DNA of 64,000 bases, taken from the NCBI RefSeq assembly GCF_000379465.1, contig NZ_KB905382.1:1-64000 (forward strand). The letters are read 5' to 3'. Source of the stretch: Sciscionella marina DSM 45152 (lineage in GTDB: Bacteria > Actinomycetota > Actinomycetes > Mycobacteriales > Pseudonocardiaceae). This document shows positions 35,972-45,139 of the stretch, piece by piece. The notes beneath the pieces were generated by a model. That model saw nothing but the letters and a program-made list of their open reading frames with translations, had not been told where the DNA came from and did not search any database. Made by a program: the position numbers and the translations under genes. The first letter of the stretch is position 1, and each line of letters begins with the position of its first letter.

Positions 35972-37035
35972 GTTATCCGGCAGGCAGCTGGGCGGAGCGG
36001 ATGGCCTATCATCGGGACGCCTTTCTGAGCGAGCTCCACGATGACCCCGAGGATCCGTGCTTTCCCGATGCCGAATGGGCGCGCTGGTGCGAGGAGAAAC
36101 TGCGGTTCCTCTTCGACACCTTCGCCTCCGGAGACGCTGACGAGGCCGAAGTGATCGTCGAAGGACTCGATCAAGCCCTGATGCGGCTCAACCAGAACGT
36201 GCACAAGCATCTGGACCGGGCCAAGAGCGACACCGTCGACTGGCAGGGAGACACGGCCGAGGATTTTCGCCACAGACTCGACGATATGAACGATGCGATC
36301 ACCCGGATGCACGACTGTCTCGACGGAACCAAACGCGCCATGACCGGGTATCGCGAGTTGCAGCGCAAATTCCGGGATGGTGTTCTCGGCTTCATCGAGA
36401 GCAGTCACGATCAGCTCGACGCGGTCGAGCAGGCGCAGCACGAGGAAGCGCATAAGAAGCGGCTCAACATGATCAGTTCGGTCATCAATATCGTCGGAGC
36501 GGCGGACGATGAGGACCCCGTGGGTGTCGTAACCGCCATGGTGCAGGGCGAGATCAGCGACAAGATACTGGATGTCAGTGGGCCGACCAAGGAGGAGGTG
36601 TTCAATTCCATGGTGGATGAGGGGAACAAGATCCTCGACGACGCGGTCGATTCCCGGTATCGCATCGACCGCGGGCTGTACACGGTGCTGACCTATCTCA
36701 CCGATATCGACAAGAAGAAGACCGGCGGAGTCGACCAGGTGCGTCCGAAGCGGCCCAAGCTGATCACCGATGATTCCTTCGACCCGGACGAGTTCAGCCC
36801 GAAAGGACAGTCGCCGAAGGAACACGGCAAGGTGGACCGGGATGATCTCGTCGCCGATCCGGGACCGGACCGCGATGACCGCGAGGACCACCACGTCGAC
36901 GTGCCAGGTCAGCCGCAGCCGCACATGCCCGAGATTCCGCCCGGTGGTTCGGGATTCCTCATCCCGGAAGAGCGACCGAACTACGAACCCTTGCCCACGC
37001 CCGAGCGCGGCGCGGACATCTACCCCGAACAGTAG
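35968..37035 (+). CDS. WXG100-like domain protein with Pro-rich C-terminus
   Basis: The 355-residue helical protein has a WxG motif in VDWQGDTAEDFRHRL at about 90-104, flanked by long helices, as in WXG100-type antiparallel proteins. A charged middle and a proline-rich tail (PQPHMPEIPPGGSGFLIPEE) follow. It is encoded between the EspC-like and YbaB-like genes with overlapping starts. Function is unknown; it may be a secreted partner or a substrate scaffold. Confidence 0.65.
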   Translation: MSYPAGSWAERMAYHRDAFLSELHDDPEDPCFPDAEWARWCEEKLRFLFDTFASGDADEAEVIVEGLDQALMRLNQNVHKHLDRAKSDTVDWQGDTAEDFRHRLDDMNDAITRMHDCLDGTKRAMTGYRELQRKFRDGVLGFIESSHDQLDAVEQAQHEEAHKKRLNMISSVINIVGAADDEDPVGVVTAMVQGEISDKILDVSGPTKEEVFNSMVDEGNKILDDAVDSRYRIDRGLYTVLTYLTDIDKKKTGGVDQVRPKRPKLITDDSFDPDEFSPKGQSPKEHGKVDRDDLVADPGPDRDDREDHHVDVPGQPQPHMPEIPPGGSGFLIPEERPNYEPLPTPERGADIYPEQ

Positions 37036-37044
37036 GAGCCCGCG

Positions 37045-37515
37045 ATGCCCGATCACGAGCTGGACCAGAAAGCGGCCCGGGTGCTCAACCGCGCGGAACA
37101 GGCCAACCAGAAGCTGATCCGCAGGCGGGCCGCCCTGGACTGGGCGGAGAAGCAGAGCCTGGCCATCGAGGGCACCGCGACCTCGGCGGACGGCCGGATC
37201 CGGGCGACCGTGGACAGCACCGGACTGCTCACGGCGCTCGAACTGCCCGTGCCGCTGTCGACACCGCCGAGCGCGCTCGGCCCGGTCATCACCGCCACCG
37301 TCCGCAGAGCGGCGGCCCAGGCGCGGGAACAGGTGCGCGCGACCTACACCGGGCTGCGCAACGAGGGGACCATCCACGCCCTTCCCGGGCATCTGCTGCC
37401 CGCCCCCGCAGTGGAGGAAACCCCGCAGCCTGCCCGGGGCACGCGGCGGCGCCCGGTCGAGAGCGATCCCGGGGAAGGGCCACCGGAAAGCTGGCTGGAG
37501 CGGCGCGGCTGGTGA
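37045..37515 (+). CDS. YbaB/EbfC family nucleoid-associated-type protein
   Basis: This 156-residue protein has a YbaB-like core (GTATSADGRIRATVDSTGLL and the helix RRAAAQAREQVRATYTG) and a disordered Pro/Arg-rich C-terminus. YbaB-like proteins commonly accompany WXG and EspC genes in actinobacteria, where their role is unclear. It ends 21 bases before the stop of the disrupted exporter on the other strand. Confidence 0.75.
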   Translation: MPDHELDQKAARVLNRAEQANQKLIRRRAALDWAEKQSLAIEGTATSADGRIRATVDSTGLLTALELPVPLSTPPSALGPVITATVRRAAAQAREQVRATYTGLRNEGTIHALPGHLLPAPAVEETPQPARGTRRRPVESDPGEGPPESWLERRGW

Positions 37516-37536
37516 CGGTGTGGTCCCAGCTCACTG

Positions 37537-38778
37537 TCACGCGGCGCCGACCGGTTCGCCGTAGCCCTGCCATGGCCGGGCCAGGACGAGCAACGCAGCC
37601 ACGCAGAGCAGCACGAAGCCGAGCACCACGACGGTCGTGGACAGCACGGTGGTGTTGCCGAGCGCTCCGGGCAGCGGCGCGGCGACGGCGCTCAGCACGA
37701 ATTGGGCGCCGCCGAGCAATCCCGAGGCCGCACCGGGTGCCGTGCTGCCGACCGCCAGGATGATGGCGGTCGATGCGGGCAGCACGATCCCGAAACCGAA
37801 GGTCAGGCCGAACAGGCAGGCCCAGGTGCCGCCGAAGGTGTCGATCCCGGTGACCAGCAGCACGAGCAGGGTGCCCATGGCGGCTGCGGTGATCAGTACG
37901 CCCGCATTGAGCAGTGCGTTGAGCCGTACCTTTCCGGCCAGTTACCCGAAGAGCATCCCGGCGAGCACGGTGCCGACCGCGTTCGTGGCGAACACGAGAC
38001 TGTACCCGCCAGGAGACAGCCCATACCCGTTCTGGAAGACGAACGGTGAACCGCTGATATAGGCGAACAGGCCACCGAGCCCGAACCCCATGACGAGCAG
38101 ATAGCCGAGCAGCTCGCGGCGCCGGAGCAGGGCGCCCATCGCGGTGCCCACCGCCCGCACTCCGCCGCTGGTGCGTCGTTCGGCGGGCAGCGATTCGGGA
38201 ACCCAGGCCCAGGAGGCGGCCCACAGCAGCAGTCCCGCCGCGGCCAGCGCCACGAACACCAGCCGCCAGGAACCCGCGCCGAGCAGCAGCCCGCCGAGGA
38301 CCGGGGCCAGCACCGGCGCGGTCATCGCGATCACGCTCAGCGCGGAGAGCCGGCGCGCCGCCTCGGTTCCGGTGAACCGGTCGCTGATCACCGCCCTGCC
38401 GAGCACGAGGCCCGCGCTGCCCGCGACGCCCTGCAGCAGGCGGGCGAGATCGAACACGAGGATGTCCGGGGCGGCCGCGCAGACCACGGAGAACACCGTG
38501 AACAGCGCGGAACCGGCAAGCAGCAGGCGGCGCCTGCCGAGTGCGTCGCTGATCGCGCCGAGTGCGAGCTGACCGACGGCGAGCCCGATCAGGCAGGCGG
38601 TCAGCGAGAGCTGGACCGCCGTCTTCGAGGTCGCCAGCGAGGACACGATCTCCGGGAAGGCGGGCGCGTACATATCGGTGGCGAACGGGGAGATCGCGCA
38701 GAGCCCGCCGAGGACAAGGATCAGCCGTCCCGTCCCGGCTCGCACGGATGTGGATGTGGATGTGCTGCCAACGTTCAT
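37537..38778 (-). pseudogene. Bcr/CflA-type MFS drug exporter interrupted by an in-frame stop
   Basis: The reading from ATG 38778 encodes a 413-codon MFS exporter with ISPFATDMYAPAFPEIV and GAISDALGRRRLLLAG, the Bcr/CflA marks. Codon 279 is TAA (37942-37944) in the middle of the seventh-to-eighth helix region (GMLFG then stop, LAGKVRLNALL). The rest of the frame is intact to 37537 (GTLLVLLVTGIDTFGG). A single nonsense change explains the break, so the product is truncated unless the stop is read through. It is divergent from an alpha/beta hydrolase with a palindrome between them. Confidence 0.85.
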
Positions 38779-38799
38779 TAGGTAAGGCTATTCTATACA

Positions 38800-38823
38800 T
38801 TAATGCAGCAATAGTTGCATTAA
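38800..38823. promoter_or_regulatory. inverted repeat in the exporter/hydrolase gap
   Basis: TTAATGCA-N8-TGCATTAA is a perfect 8+8+8 inverted repeat, 22 bases upstream of the exporter start and 60 upstream of the hydrolase start. It is a candidate operator for the TetR protein encoded at 40096-40689. Confidence 0.6.
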
Positions 38824-38882
38824 AGCGGTAGTCGGTGGCAGACTCGCTCATGCAGTTCCGGTTACCTGAGGAGTGATTCACC

Positions 38883-40106
38883 GTGCAGCAGCTGCTTTTC
38901 CCGGACGACGCGAACTTCTGGTTCGAGACCCTGCGGTCGCTGGGCCACGTCGCCTACGGCGGGGCCGATATCGGCGAGGTGCTGTACACCGCGGGCCGGA
39001 TCACCGCCGGTGACTACGACAGCTGGTACACCGAGTGGTCGGCGACCGCGGACCGGCTGTGGCAGGTGGCCGAGCAGGCGCGGCACGGCGGCCGCACCGT
39101 CACCGCGGGGGACGCTTACCTGCGGGCCTCGAACTACTACCGCACCGCGGAGTTCTTCCTACACGGCAACAAGGATGATCCGCGCATCCGGCAGTCCTAC
39201 GACAGCGCGACCGCGGCCTTCCACCGCTTCGTGGAACTGGCCGGCCCGGCGAGTATCGAGCGGGTGGAGATCCCGTACGAGGGCACCACGCTTCCCGGGT
39301 ACTTCTATCCGAGCCCGCTGCCGGGAAAGCAGCCGCTCGTGGTGATGCACAACGGATTCGACGGCACCGCGGAGGAACTGCGGTTCATGGGCGCGCTCGC
39401 GGCGCAGGAACGCGGTTACCACGTGCTGTGCTTCGACGGGCCGGGGCAGGCGGGCGTACTGTACCCGCAGGGCCTGCTGTTCCGGCCGGACTGGGAGAAC
39501 GTCGTCGGCCCGGTGATCGACTACGGGATCGGCAGGCAGGAGGTCGACCCCGGCAAGATCAGCCTGTACGGGGTGAGCCTCGGCGGGGAACTGTGCGTCC
39601 GGGCGGCCGCCTTCGAGCCCAGGCTGGCCGCGGTCATCGCCAACGACGGGGTGTACGACCTGGGTGCCTTCGCGACGAGCTTCCTGGACGGTGACCGGGC
39701 CGAGATCGAACGGGCACTGCGCGCCGAATCGGCCCCGGAGATCGATGCCGCACTCGAAGCCGCGATGCGCGCCGATCCCAGTGCCCGCTGGGCCTTGGAA
39801 CACGGCCAGTTCGTGATGGGCGGGAACACCCCGCGCGAGTTCGCTGCCCGGGCCCTGGACTACCACCTGCGGGACGGGATCGCGGAACGCGTTTCCTGTG
39901 CGGTGCTGGTGTGCGAGGCCGAGGAGGATCTGTTCTTCGCGGGGCAGCCCGAGCAGGTCTACACCGCACTGTCCACTTCGGACAAAACCTGGATGCGGTT
40001 CATCGAGGCCGAAGGCGCCGACGCGCACTGCCATCTCGGCGGGCAGCGCTACGCGTACGGCCGGATCTTCGACTGGCTCGAGGAGCGCACCCCGGTCAAT
40101 CACTGA
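38883..40106 (+). CDS. alpha/beta hydrolase, DHPON-hydrolase/FrsA-like
   Basis: The 407-residue protein starts at GTG 38883. A helical N-terminal domain of about 120 residues precedes the alpha/beta hydrolase core, with MHNGFDGTAEELRF, nucleophile Ser232 in YGVSLGGEL and His in GADAHCHLGG. This architecture matches 2,6-dihydroxypseudooxynicotine hydrolase and related C-C bond hydrolases. It converges on a TetR gene with an 11-base overlap of coding ends. The substrate is unknown. Confidence 0.85.
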   Translation: MQQLLFPDDANFWFETLRSLGHVAYGGADIGEVLYTAGRITAGDYDSWYTEWSATADRLWQVAEQARHGGRTVTAGDAYLRASNYYRTAEFFLHGNKDDPRIRQSYDSATAAFHRFVELAGPASIERVEIPYEGTTLPGYFYPSPLPGKQPLVVMHNGFDGTAEELRFMGALAAQERGYHVLCFDGPGQAGVLYPQGLLFRPDWENVVGPVIDYGIGRQEVDPGKISLYGVSLGGELCVRAAAFEPRLAAVIANDGVYDLGAFATSFLDGDRAEIERALRAESAPEIDAALEAAMRADPSARWALEHGQFVMGGNTPREFAARALDYHLRDGIAERVSCAVLVCEAEEDLFFAGQPEQVYTALSTSDKTWMRFIEAEGADAHCHLGGQRYAYGRIFDWLEERTPVNH

Positions 40107-40689
40107 CCGGCAGAGCCGCCCGCAGTGCCCGGTCCACGAACACCTCGACATGGGTTTCGGGCTCGTAGTTCCACATCGCCCGGAGATAGAGCGGTGCGAG
40201 GACCAGATCGAACACCATGTCCACCGTGGGCGGGTGGCCGCCGTTCGCTGCCTCCCGGTCGAGGGCGCGCTGGATCTGGGCGGCACGGCTGCGCATGGAG
40301 GCGGCCGCCTGTTCCCGGAGTTCCGCTGAAACGGTGCCGAACGCCGGGGACATCGCATTGGCCACCGCGTGGAAGAACGCGAAGCCCTCGGGGCGGCGCA
40401 GTTGCTCGGCGACGGATCCGGCCCAAGCGAGCAGATCGGCGCGCAGATCCCCGGTGTCCGGGAACGGCCACTCCTCGACGAGCTGTGCGGTGGCCACATC
40501 GAGGAGCAGGGCCTCGATCGAACCCCAGCGGCGGTAGATCGTGACCTCGTGCACCCCGGAAAGCTCGGCGACCTCGCGCACGCTCGGCTCGGTTCCACCC
40601 GCGGCGAGCAGTTCCCGCACGGCCTCGTGTACCGCGGCGCGGGTGCGTGCGGTGCGCCCGCCGGGGCGCCGCTGCGGAGTGGAAGCCAT
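40096..40689 (-). CDS. TetR family transcriptional regulator
   Basis: The 197-residue protein has a clear N-terminal helix-turn-helix (VREVAELSGVHEVTIYRRWG) and a C-terminal domain of the TetR_C_16 type. It probably represses the hydrolase and the divergent exporter through the inverted repeat at 38800-38823. If so, the loss of the exporter leaves only the hydrolase as target. Confidence 0.88.
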   Translation of the reverse strand: MASTPQRRPGGRTARTRAAVHEAVRELLAAGGTEPSVREVAELSGVHEVTIYRRWGSIEALLLDVATAQLVEEWPFPDTGDLRADLLAWAGSVAEQLRRPEGFAFFHAVANAMSPAFGTVSAELREQAAASMRSRAAQIQRALDREAANGGHPPTVDMVFDLVLAPLYLRAMWNYEPETHVEVFVDRALRAALPVSD

Positions 40690-40693
40690 GGCC

Positions 40694-41551
40694 TTACCGT
40701 ATCCCCGCCGCGTGGCGGCTCGCCTCGAGTGCCGCCCCGACGAAGGAGGCGATGCGGGCTCGCCGCTCGCGCCGGGACCACGCGAGCACGAGGTGACTGA
40801 CCGGTGCGTCGGTCACCGGGATGCACACCAGGCCCGGTGGAAGGGGTTCGACCAGCGAACGCGGCAGCATCCCGATCATCCGGCGCGCCGTGATCATGTG
40901 CAGTAACTGGACCACATCGGCGACCTCGGGACCGGTGCCATCGCCACCGGGGACCCCTTTCCACCGCGGCCAGGTCTCACCGTCCAGCTCGGCGAGGCGC
41001 ACCGATTTCCGCCTGGCGAGCCGGTGCCGGGACGGGAGGATGGCCACCCGGTCCTCGGTGCGCAGCGTTTCGCAGGCGAGGCCGTCGAGATCGTCGAACG
41101 GCGCGTAGAGCAACCCGACATCGGCCCGGCCGTCGTGCAGGAAATCGGTGCGGTCGGCCGGGCCGCTGAACAGGATGTCCACCTGGCGGGCATCGGGCCG
41201 GTTGGCATACTCGGCAAGGATCGGGGACAACAGTCCGGCATCGCCACCGGGTTTGAGCACGAACCGCAACGGGGCCTGGGTGTCACCCGCCTGACGCGCG
41301 GCCCGTGCGGCGGCGCCGATCGCGTTGAGCGCGTGCCGCCCGTGTTCCTGCAGCGCCTCGCCCGCGGGGGTCAGTGCCACGTACCGGCTGGAGCGGACGA
41401 ACAGGGTGACGCCGAGCCGGTTCTCGATCCGCCGGATCGCCTTGGACAGTGCGGGCTGGGCGATCGAGAGGCGCACGGCGGCCCGGCCGAAGTGCAGCTC
41501 CTCGGCGATCGCGAGGAAGTAACCGAGCTCGCGGGTCTCCAATTCATCCAT
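40694..41551 (-). CDS. LysR family transcriptional regulator
   Basis: The 285-residue LysR regulator has the N-terminal winged helix (LGYFLAIAEELHFGRAA, QPALSKAIRRIENRLG) and a substrate-binding-like effector domain. It is divergent from the Dabb-SDR-amidohydrolase operon and likely activates it. A symmetrical element, ATCGG-N7-CCGAT, lies in the gap. Confidence 0.92.
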   Translation of the reverse strand: MDELETRELGYFLAIAEELHFGRAAVRLSIAQPALSKAIRRIENRLGVTLFVRSSRYVALTPAGEALQEHGRHALNAIGAAARAARQAGDTQAPLRFVLKPGGDAGLLSPILAEYANRPDARQVDILFSGPADRTDFLHDGRADVGLLYAPFDDLDGLACETLRTEDRVAILPSRHRLARRKSVRLAELDGETWPRWKGVPGGDGTGPEVADVVQLLHMITARRMIGMLPRSLVEPLPPGLVCIPVTDAPVSHLVLAWSRRERRARIASFVGAALEASRHAAGIR

Positions 41552-41562
41552 TCCTATAGGTT

Positions 41563-41579
41563 ATCGGAACAGAACCGAT
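41563..41579. promoter_or_regulatory. inverted repeat in the LysR/operon gap
   Basis: ATCGG-AACAGAA-CCGAT is a 5+7+5 inverted repeat in the 70-base gap between the LysR start and the small Dabb-type gene. LysR boxes have the form T-N11-A; this one is two bases longer between the symmetric T and A. Its position fits a LysR recognition site. Confidence 0.5.
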
Positions 41580-41621
41580 CGATCTTGGACACCACCGTCG
41601 TGCGCGGGTTCAATCGGTGTC

Positions 41622-41939
41622 ATGATCAACCATACGATGATTGTTTCGTTCACCGAGGCCATTCCGGACACCGAGCTCAATCAGTTCCTGAACGGAATGA
41701 AAAAGCTCATGCTCGATTCGGGATACGTGCGCGGCGCGGCGACCCATCGGCACATCCCGTTCCCCGGCGATGAACACGGTCCGGTGTTCCGCGCCAGCGC
41801 GATCGTGCGGTTCGAGTTCACCGACCTGGACGCGCTCAACGCCTCGTTCGCCATCCCGGATGTCGGCGCGTTCATCAAGCACTGGCAATCCCGGTACCCG
41901 TACCAGGTCGTCTGGGCGAACCACGAGGAGCAGGCATGA
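41622..41939 (+). CDS. small protein with stress-responsive A/B barrel-like fold
   Basis: The protein has 105 residues. INHTMIVSFTEAIPDTELNQ and FRASAIVRFEFTDLDALNAS suggest a Dabb/ferredoxin-like dimeric barrel, a fold used by small decarboxylating, cyclising or heme-degrading enzymes. It overlaps the SDR start by four bases (ATGA) and is therefore coupled to it. A family cannot be assigned more precisely. Confidence 0.7.
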   Translation: MINHTMIVSFTEAIPDTELNQFLNGMKKLMLDSGYVRGAATHRHIPFPGDEHGPVFRASAIVRFEFTDLDALNASFAIPDVGAFIKHWQSRYPYQVVWANHEEQA

Positions 41940-42679
41940 CGGAGCTCGCCGGCAAGTCCGGTCTGGTCACCGGCGCGGGTAGCGGAATCGGCCGGGCGGC
42001 CGCGCTCGAGTTCGCCCGGCGCGGTGCCTCGGTCGGCGTGCTCGATCGCGATGCGCGCGCCGCCACGGAGACCGCGGCACTGATCGCCGGGGAAGGCGGG
42101 ACCGCCGAGGCCATCACCGCCGACATCGCCGAGGAGGACTCCGTGCGCGCGGCCGTCGAGCGGACGGCCGCGGCATACGGCGGCCTCGACTTCGCGGTGA
42201 ACAACGCCGGAACGTCCGTGCGCGGGCGGCTCGACGAGATGACCGCGGGCGAATTCGAGCGTGTCCTCCGGGTCAACCTGACCGGGACTTTCCTGTGTAT
42301 GAAGTACGAACTGCCGTTGCTCGGTGCCGGCGGTGCGATCGTCAACCTCGCCTCCAACGGTGGCCTGTACGCGATTCCGGACGCTCCCGCCTATGTGGCC
42401 TCGAAGCACGGGATCGTCGGGCTCACCAAGGTCGCCGCGGTCGACTATGCCCCGCAAGGCGTCCGGGTCAACGCCGTCTGCCCCGGCCCGACCCACACTC
42501 CAGGGTTCGACACGTGGGCCGCGGGCACCGACACGATCGCGATGCAGGAGGCGATCACGCCGTTCGGCAGGCTGGGCACTTCCGAAGAGGTCGCTGCGGC
42601 CGCGGTGTGGCTCTGTTCGCCGCAGTCCTCCTATGTCACCGGGATCGCGCTGTCCGTCGACGGTGGGCGGCGGGCCTGA
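41936..42679 (+). CDS. SDR family oxidoreductase
   Basis: This 247-residue classical short-chain dehydrogenase has TGAGSGIGRAAALEF (NAD(P)-binding), NNAGTSVRG, and catalytic Ser/Tyr/Lys in NLASNGGLYAIPDAPAYVASK. It belongs to a three-gene operon between a Dabb-like protein and an amidohydrolase, so oxidation of a hydroxylated intermediate is likely. It overlaps the amidohydrolase start by one base. Confidence 0.92.
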   Translation: MTELAGKSGLVTGAGSGIGRAAALEFARRGASVGVLDRDARAATETAALIAGEGGTAEAITADIAEEDSVRAAVERTAAAYGGLDFAVNNAGTSVRGRLDEMTAGEFERVLRVNLTGTFLCMKYELPLLGAGGAIVNLASNGGLYAIPDAPAYVASKHGIVGLTKVAAVDYAPQGVRVNAVCPGPTHTPGFDTWAAGTDTIAMQEAITPFGRLGTSEEVAAAAVWLCSPQSSYVTGIALSVDGGRRA

Positions 42680-43674
42680 TGCGGATCATCGCCGTCGAGG
42701 AACACATCAGTACCGAAGCCGTTCTGCGGAAGGCACACGCTCTTCCGTTGCTGCCCGGTGCGGAGACCGAGGTCGAGCTGATGCGCACCGTCGAGCGCGC
42801 CGGGCCGTTGCGGTCCCGGCTGCTCGATCTGGACGCGCGGCTCGCCGAGATGGACGCGCTCGGCCAGGATTTCGCGGTGCTGAGCCTGAATCCGCCCGGA
42901 GTGCAGCCATACCGGCCCACCGACGCGGTCGGATTGGCCGAGGAGTTCAACGAGGAACTGGCCTCGATCGTGCGCGCGCATCCCGGCCGGTTCGCCGGGC
43001 TCGGCACCGTCGCCCCGCAGGAACCGGAGGCGGCCGCGCGGGAGATCGCCCGGATCATGGGCCCGCTCGGGCTGAACGGGATCATGATCAACTCGCACAC
43101 CCAGGCGCACTATCTGGACGAGCCACGATTCGCTCCGTTGCTCGCCGCGGCCGAGGCCGAACGGGCGCCGATCTATCTGCATCCGCGGGCACCGGGAACG
43201 GCGGCCGGGTACACCGATTACGGATTGTCCGGGGCGATCTGGGGCTATCAGGCCGAAGCCGGGCTGCACGCCATGCGCCTGGTCCTGAGCGGAACCCTGG
43301 ACCGGTATCCGGAACTGACGATCGTGCTCGGTCACCTGGGCGAGGGAATCCCGTTCTGGTTGCGGCGCATCGACAATCGGCACGCCTTCGCGCGGCGGGT
43401 GGCCGGTGCGGCGACCCCGATGCCCCGGCTCGAACTCACCCCGAGCGAGTACTTCCGGCGCAATTTCGTGCTCACCACAAGCGGTATCGACGATCCGGAT
43501 GTGCTCGGGCTCGGTCTGCGCGCGGTCGGCGCGGACAACATCCTGTTCGCCATCGACATGCCCTACGAGGATCCGAAACGCGCCATCGCCTTCCTGAACG
43601 AGGCCCCGCTCACCGCGGCCCAGCGGGAGAACATCGCGCACCGCACCGCGGAACGGGTGTTCGCGCTGCGGTGA
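42679..43674 (+). CDS. amidohydrolase (ACMSD-like) family protein
   Basis: The 331-residue protein is of the amidohydrolase_2/ACMSD group. Metal-binding and active-site segments are VEEH at the N-terminus, IYLHPRAPG, VLGHLGEGIPFW and AIDMPYEDP. Family members decarboxylate or hydrate aromatic or cyclic acids (ACMS, gamma-resorcylate, OMPDC-type). It follows the SDR by an overlapping TGATG, completing the operon. Confidence 0.88.
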   Translation: MRIIAVEEHISTEAVLRKAHALPLLPGAETEVELMRTVERAGPLRSRLLDLDARLAEMDALGQDFAVLSLNPPGVQPYRPTDAVGLAEEFNEELASIVRAHPGRFAGLGTVAPQEPEAAAREIARIMGPLGLNGIMINSHTQAHYLDEPRFAPLLAAAEAERAPIYLHPRAPGTAAGYTDYGLSGAIWGYQAEAGLHAMRLVLSGTLDRYPELTIVLGHLGEGIPFWLRRIDNRHAFARRVAGAATPMPRLELTPSEYFRRNFVLTTSGIDDPDVLGLGLRAVGADNILFAIDMPYEDPKRAIAFLNEAPLTAAQRENIAHRTAERVFALR

Positions 43675-43675
43675 C

Positions 43676-45040
43676 TCATCCGGCGTGCTCCAGTTCGAGT
43701 TTCGGTGCGGGCCTGCGGAATCCACGGGTCAGCACCAACAGCCAGCCGACCCCGATCGCCACCCAGATCCCGCCGATGACGAAGGTGATACCGGAAAGCG
43801 AGGTCCACAGCCAGCCGGTCAGCGCCACACCGATCGCCGGAACCAGGCCGTAACGCAGCACGGCGAGCGGTCCCCTCCTGCGGCCGTCGAGCAGATAATG
43901 CTTGATCACGCTCAGATTGACGAAGGAGAACGCGGCGAGCGCACCGAAACTGATCACCGCGGAGGCAAGATCGAGCGTGATCACCAGCGCCACGCAGGAG
44001 ACCAGCCCGACGAGCAGGATCGCGACCGCCGGGGTCTTGAAGCGGGCGCTGAGCCTGCCGAACAACCGCGGCGGCAGTACCCCGTCGCGGCCCATCGCGT
44101 ACAGGATCCGCGAAACACTGGCCTGCGAGGCCATCGCCGAGGCGAACGCGCCCGCGACATAGGCGGCGGTGAAGAACGCGGTCAGCAGGCCACCGCCGAT
44201 ATGGCGCAGCACATCGAGCGCCGCGGAGTCCACACTGGAGAACCGTTGCCAGTGCGGGAAAGCGAGGCTGCCCGCATAGGAGAGCAGGATGAACAGGCAG
44301 CCGCCGATCAGCGTGGTCGCCATGATCGCGCGCGGGATCAGGCGGCGCGGCTCCCGGGTTTCCTCGGCCAGCGTGGAAATCGCGTCGAAACCCAGGAACG
44401 AGAGGCACAGAATCGCCGCCCCGCCGAGGATCCGGCTCAGCGAGGTGTCCCCGCCGAAGAACGGCTCCGTCAACGAGGGAATGCCGTTCAGCGAGGCAGT
44501 GCCGTCCCCGGCGATCACCCGGAACGCCTGAACAAGGAACACCACCACGAAAACCGCCTGGGCGCCGATCAGCACCAGATTCATCCGGGTCACCATCCGG
44601 ATGCCGAGCACGTTCAGCCCCGTCACCAGAACGATCGCCGCCAGCATGAAGACCCAGCCCGGAACGACGGGGAACTGAGCGTTCAGATAGATGCCGACGA
44701 CCAGATAATTGATCATCGGAAGAAACACGTAGTCCAGCAACAGCGCCCAGCCCACCAGGAAACCCGCATGCCTGCCGAACGACTGCTGCGTGTACGTGTA
44801 CGCCGAACCCGCGAACGGATGGACTCGCGCCATGCGGCCATAACTGCTCGCCGTGAACAGCATCGCCACCAGCGTCACCACATAGGCGCCCGGCAGATGC
44901 CCGCCCGTGCTCTCGGTGACGACGCCATAGGTGGTGAACACCGTCAGCGGCACCATGTAGGCGAGGCCGAAGACCACCAGCGCCGGCATACCGAGTACGC
45001 GCCGCATCCCCGTGGTGGCTCCGCTGGTCTGTTCGGCCAC
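43676..45040 (-). CDS. APC superfamily amino-acid permease
   Basis: The 454-residue protein starts at GTG 45040, preceded by GGAGG; an in-frame GTG at 45082 has no such site. About twelve membrane helices are present, with the APC marks VFGLAYMVPLTVFTTYGVV and LGFDAISTLAEETREPRR. It is likely a proton-coupled amino-acid or polyamine importer. A TetR-type palindrome lies upstream, near the PPOX and TetR genes. Confidence 0.9.
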   Translation of the reverse strand: MAEQTSGATTGMRRVLGMPALVVFGLAYMVPLTVFTTYGVVTESTGGHLPGAYVVTLVAMLFTASSYGRMARVHPFAGSAYTYTQQSFGRHAGFLVGWALLLDYVFLPMINYLVVGIYLNAQFPVVPGWVFMLAAIVLVTGLNVLGIRMVTRMNLVLIGAQAVFVVVFLVQAFRVIAGDGTASLNGIPSLTEPFFGGDTSLSRILGGAAILCLSFLGFDAISTLAEETREPRRLIPRAIMATTLIGGCLFILLSYAGSLAFPHWQRFSSVDSAALDVLRHIGGGLLTAFFTAAYVAGAFASAMASQASVSRILYAMGRDGVLPPRLFGRLSARFKTPAVAILLVGLVSCVALVITLDLASAVISFGALAAFSFVNLSVIKHYLLDGRRRGPLAVLRYGLVPAIGVALTGWLWTSLSGITFVIGGIWVAIGVGWLLVLTRGFRRPAPKLELEHAG

Positions 45041-45082
45041 GCTTACCTCCCGGCTCTGGGATAGCGGGCCACATTCTGGCAC

Positions 45083-45100
45083 TGACTGAAAATTCAGTCA
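45083..45100. promoter_or_regulatory. palindrome TGACTGAA-AA-TTCAGTCA upstream of the permease
   Basis: This 18-base perfect inverted repeat lies 42 bases before the GTG start of the permease and 40 bases after the stop of the PPOX gene. Its length and symmetry match TetR-family operators. The TetR encoded at 45630-46274 is the nearest candidate. Confidence 0.65.
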
Positions 45101-45139
45101 ACGTCCTGCCGGGGAAAGTTCGCCGAACCCGTGAGCGGC

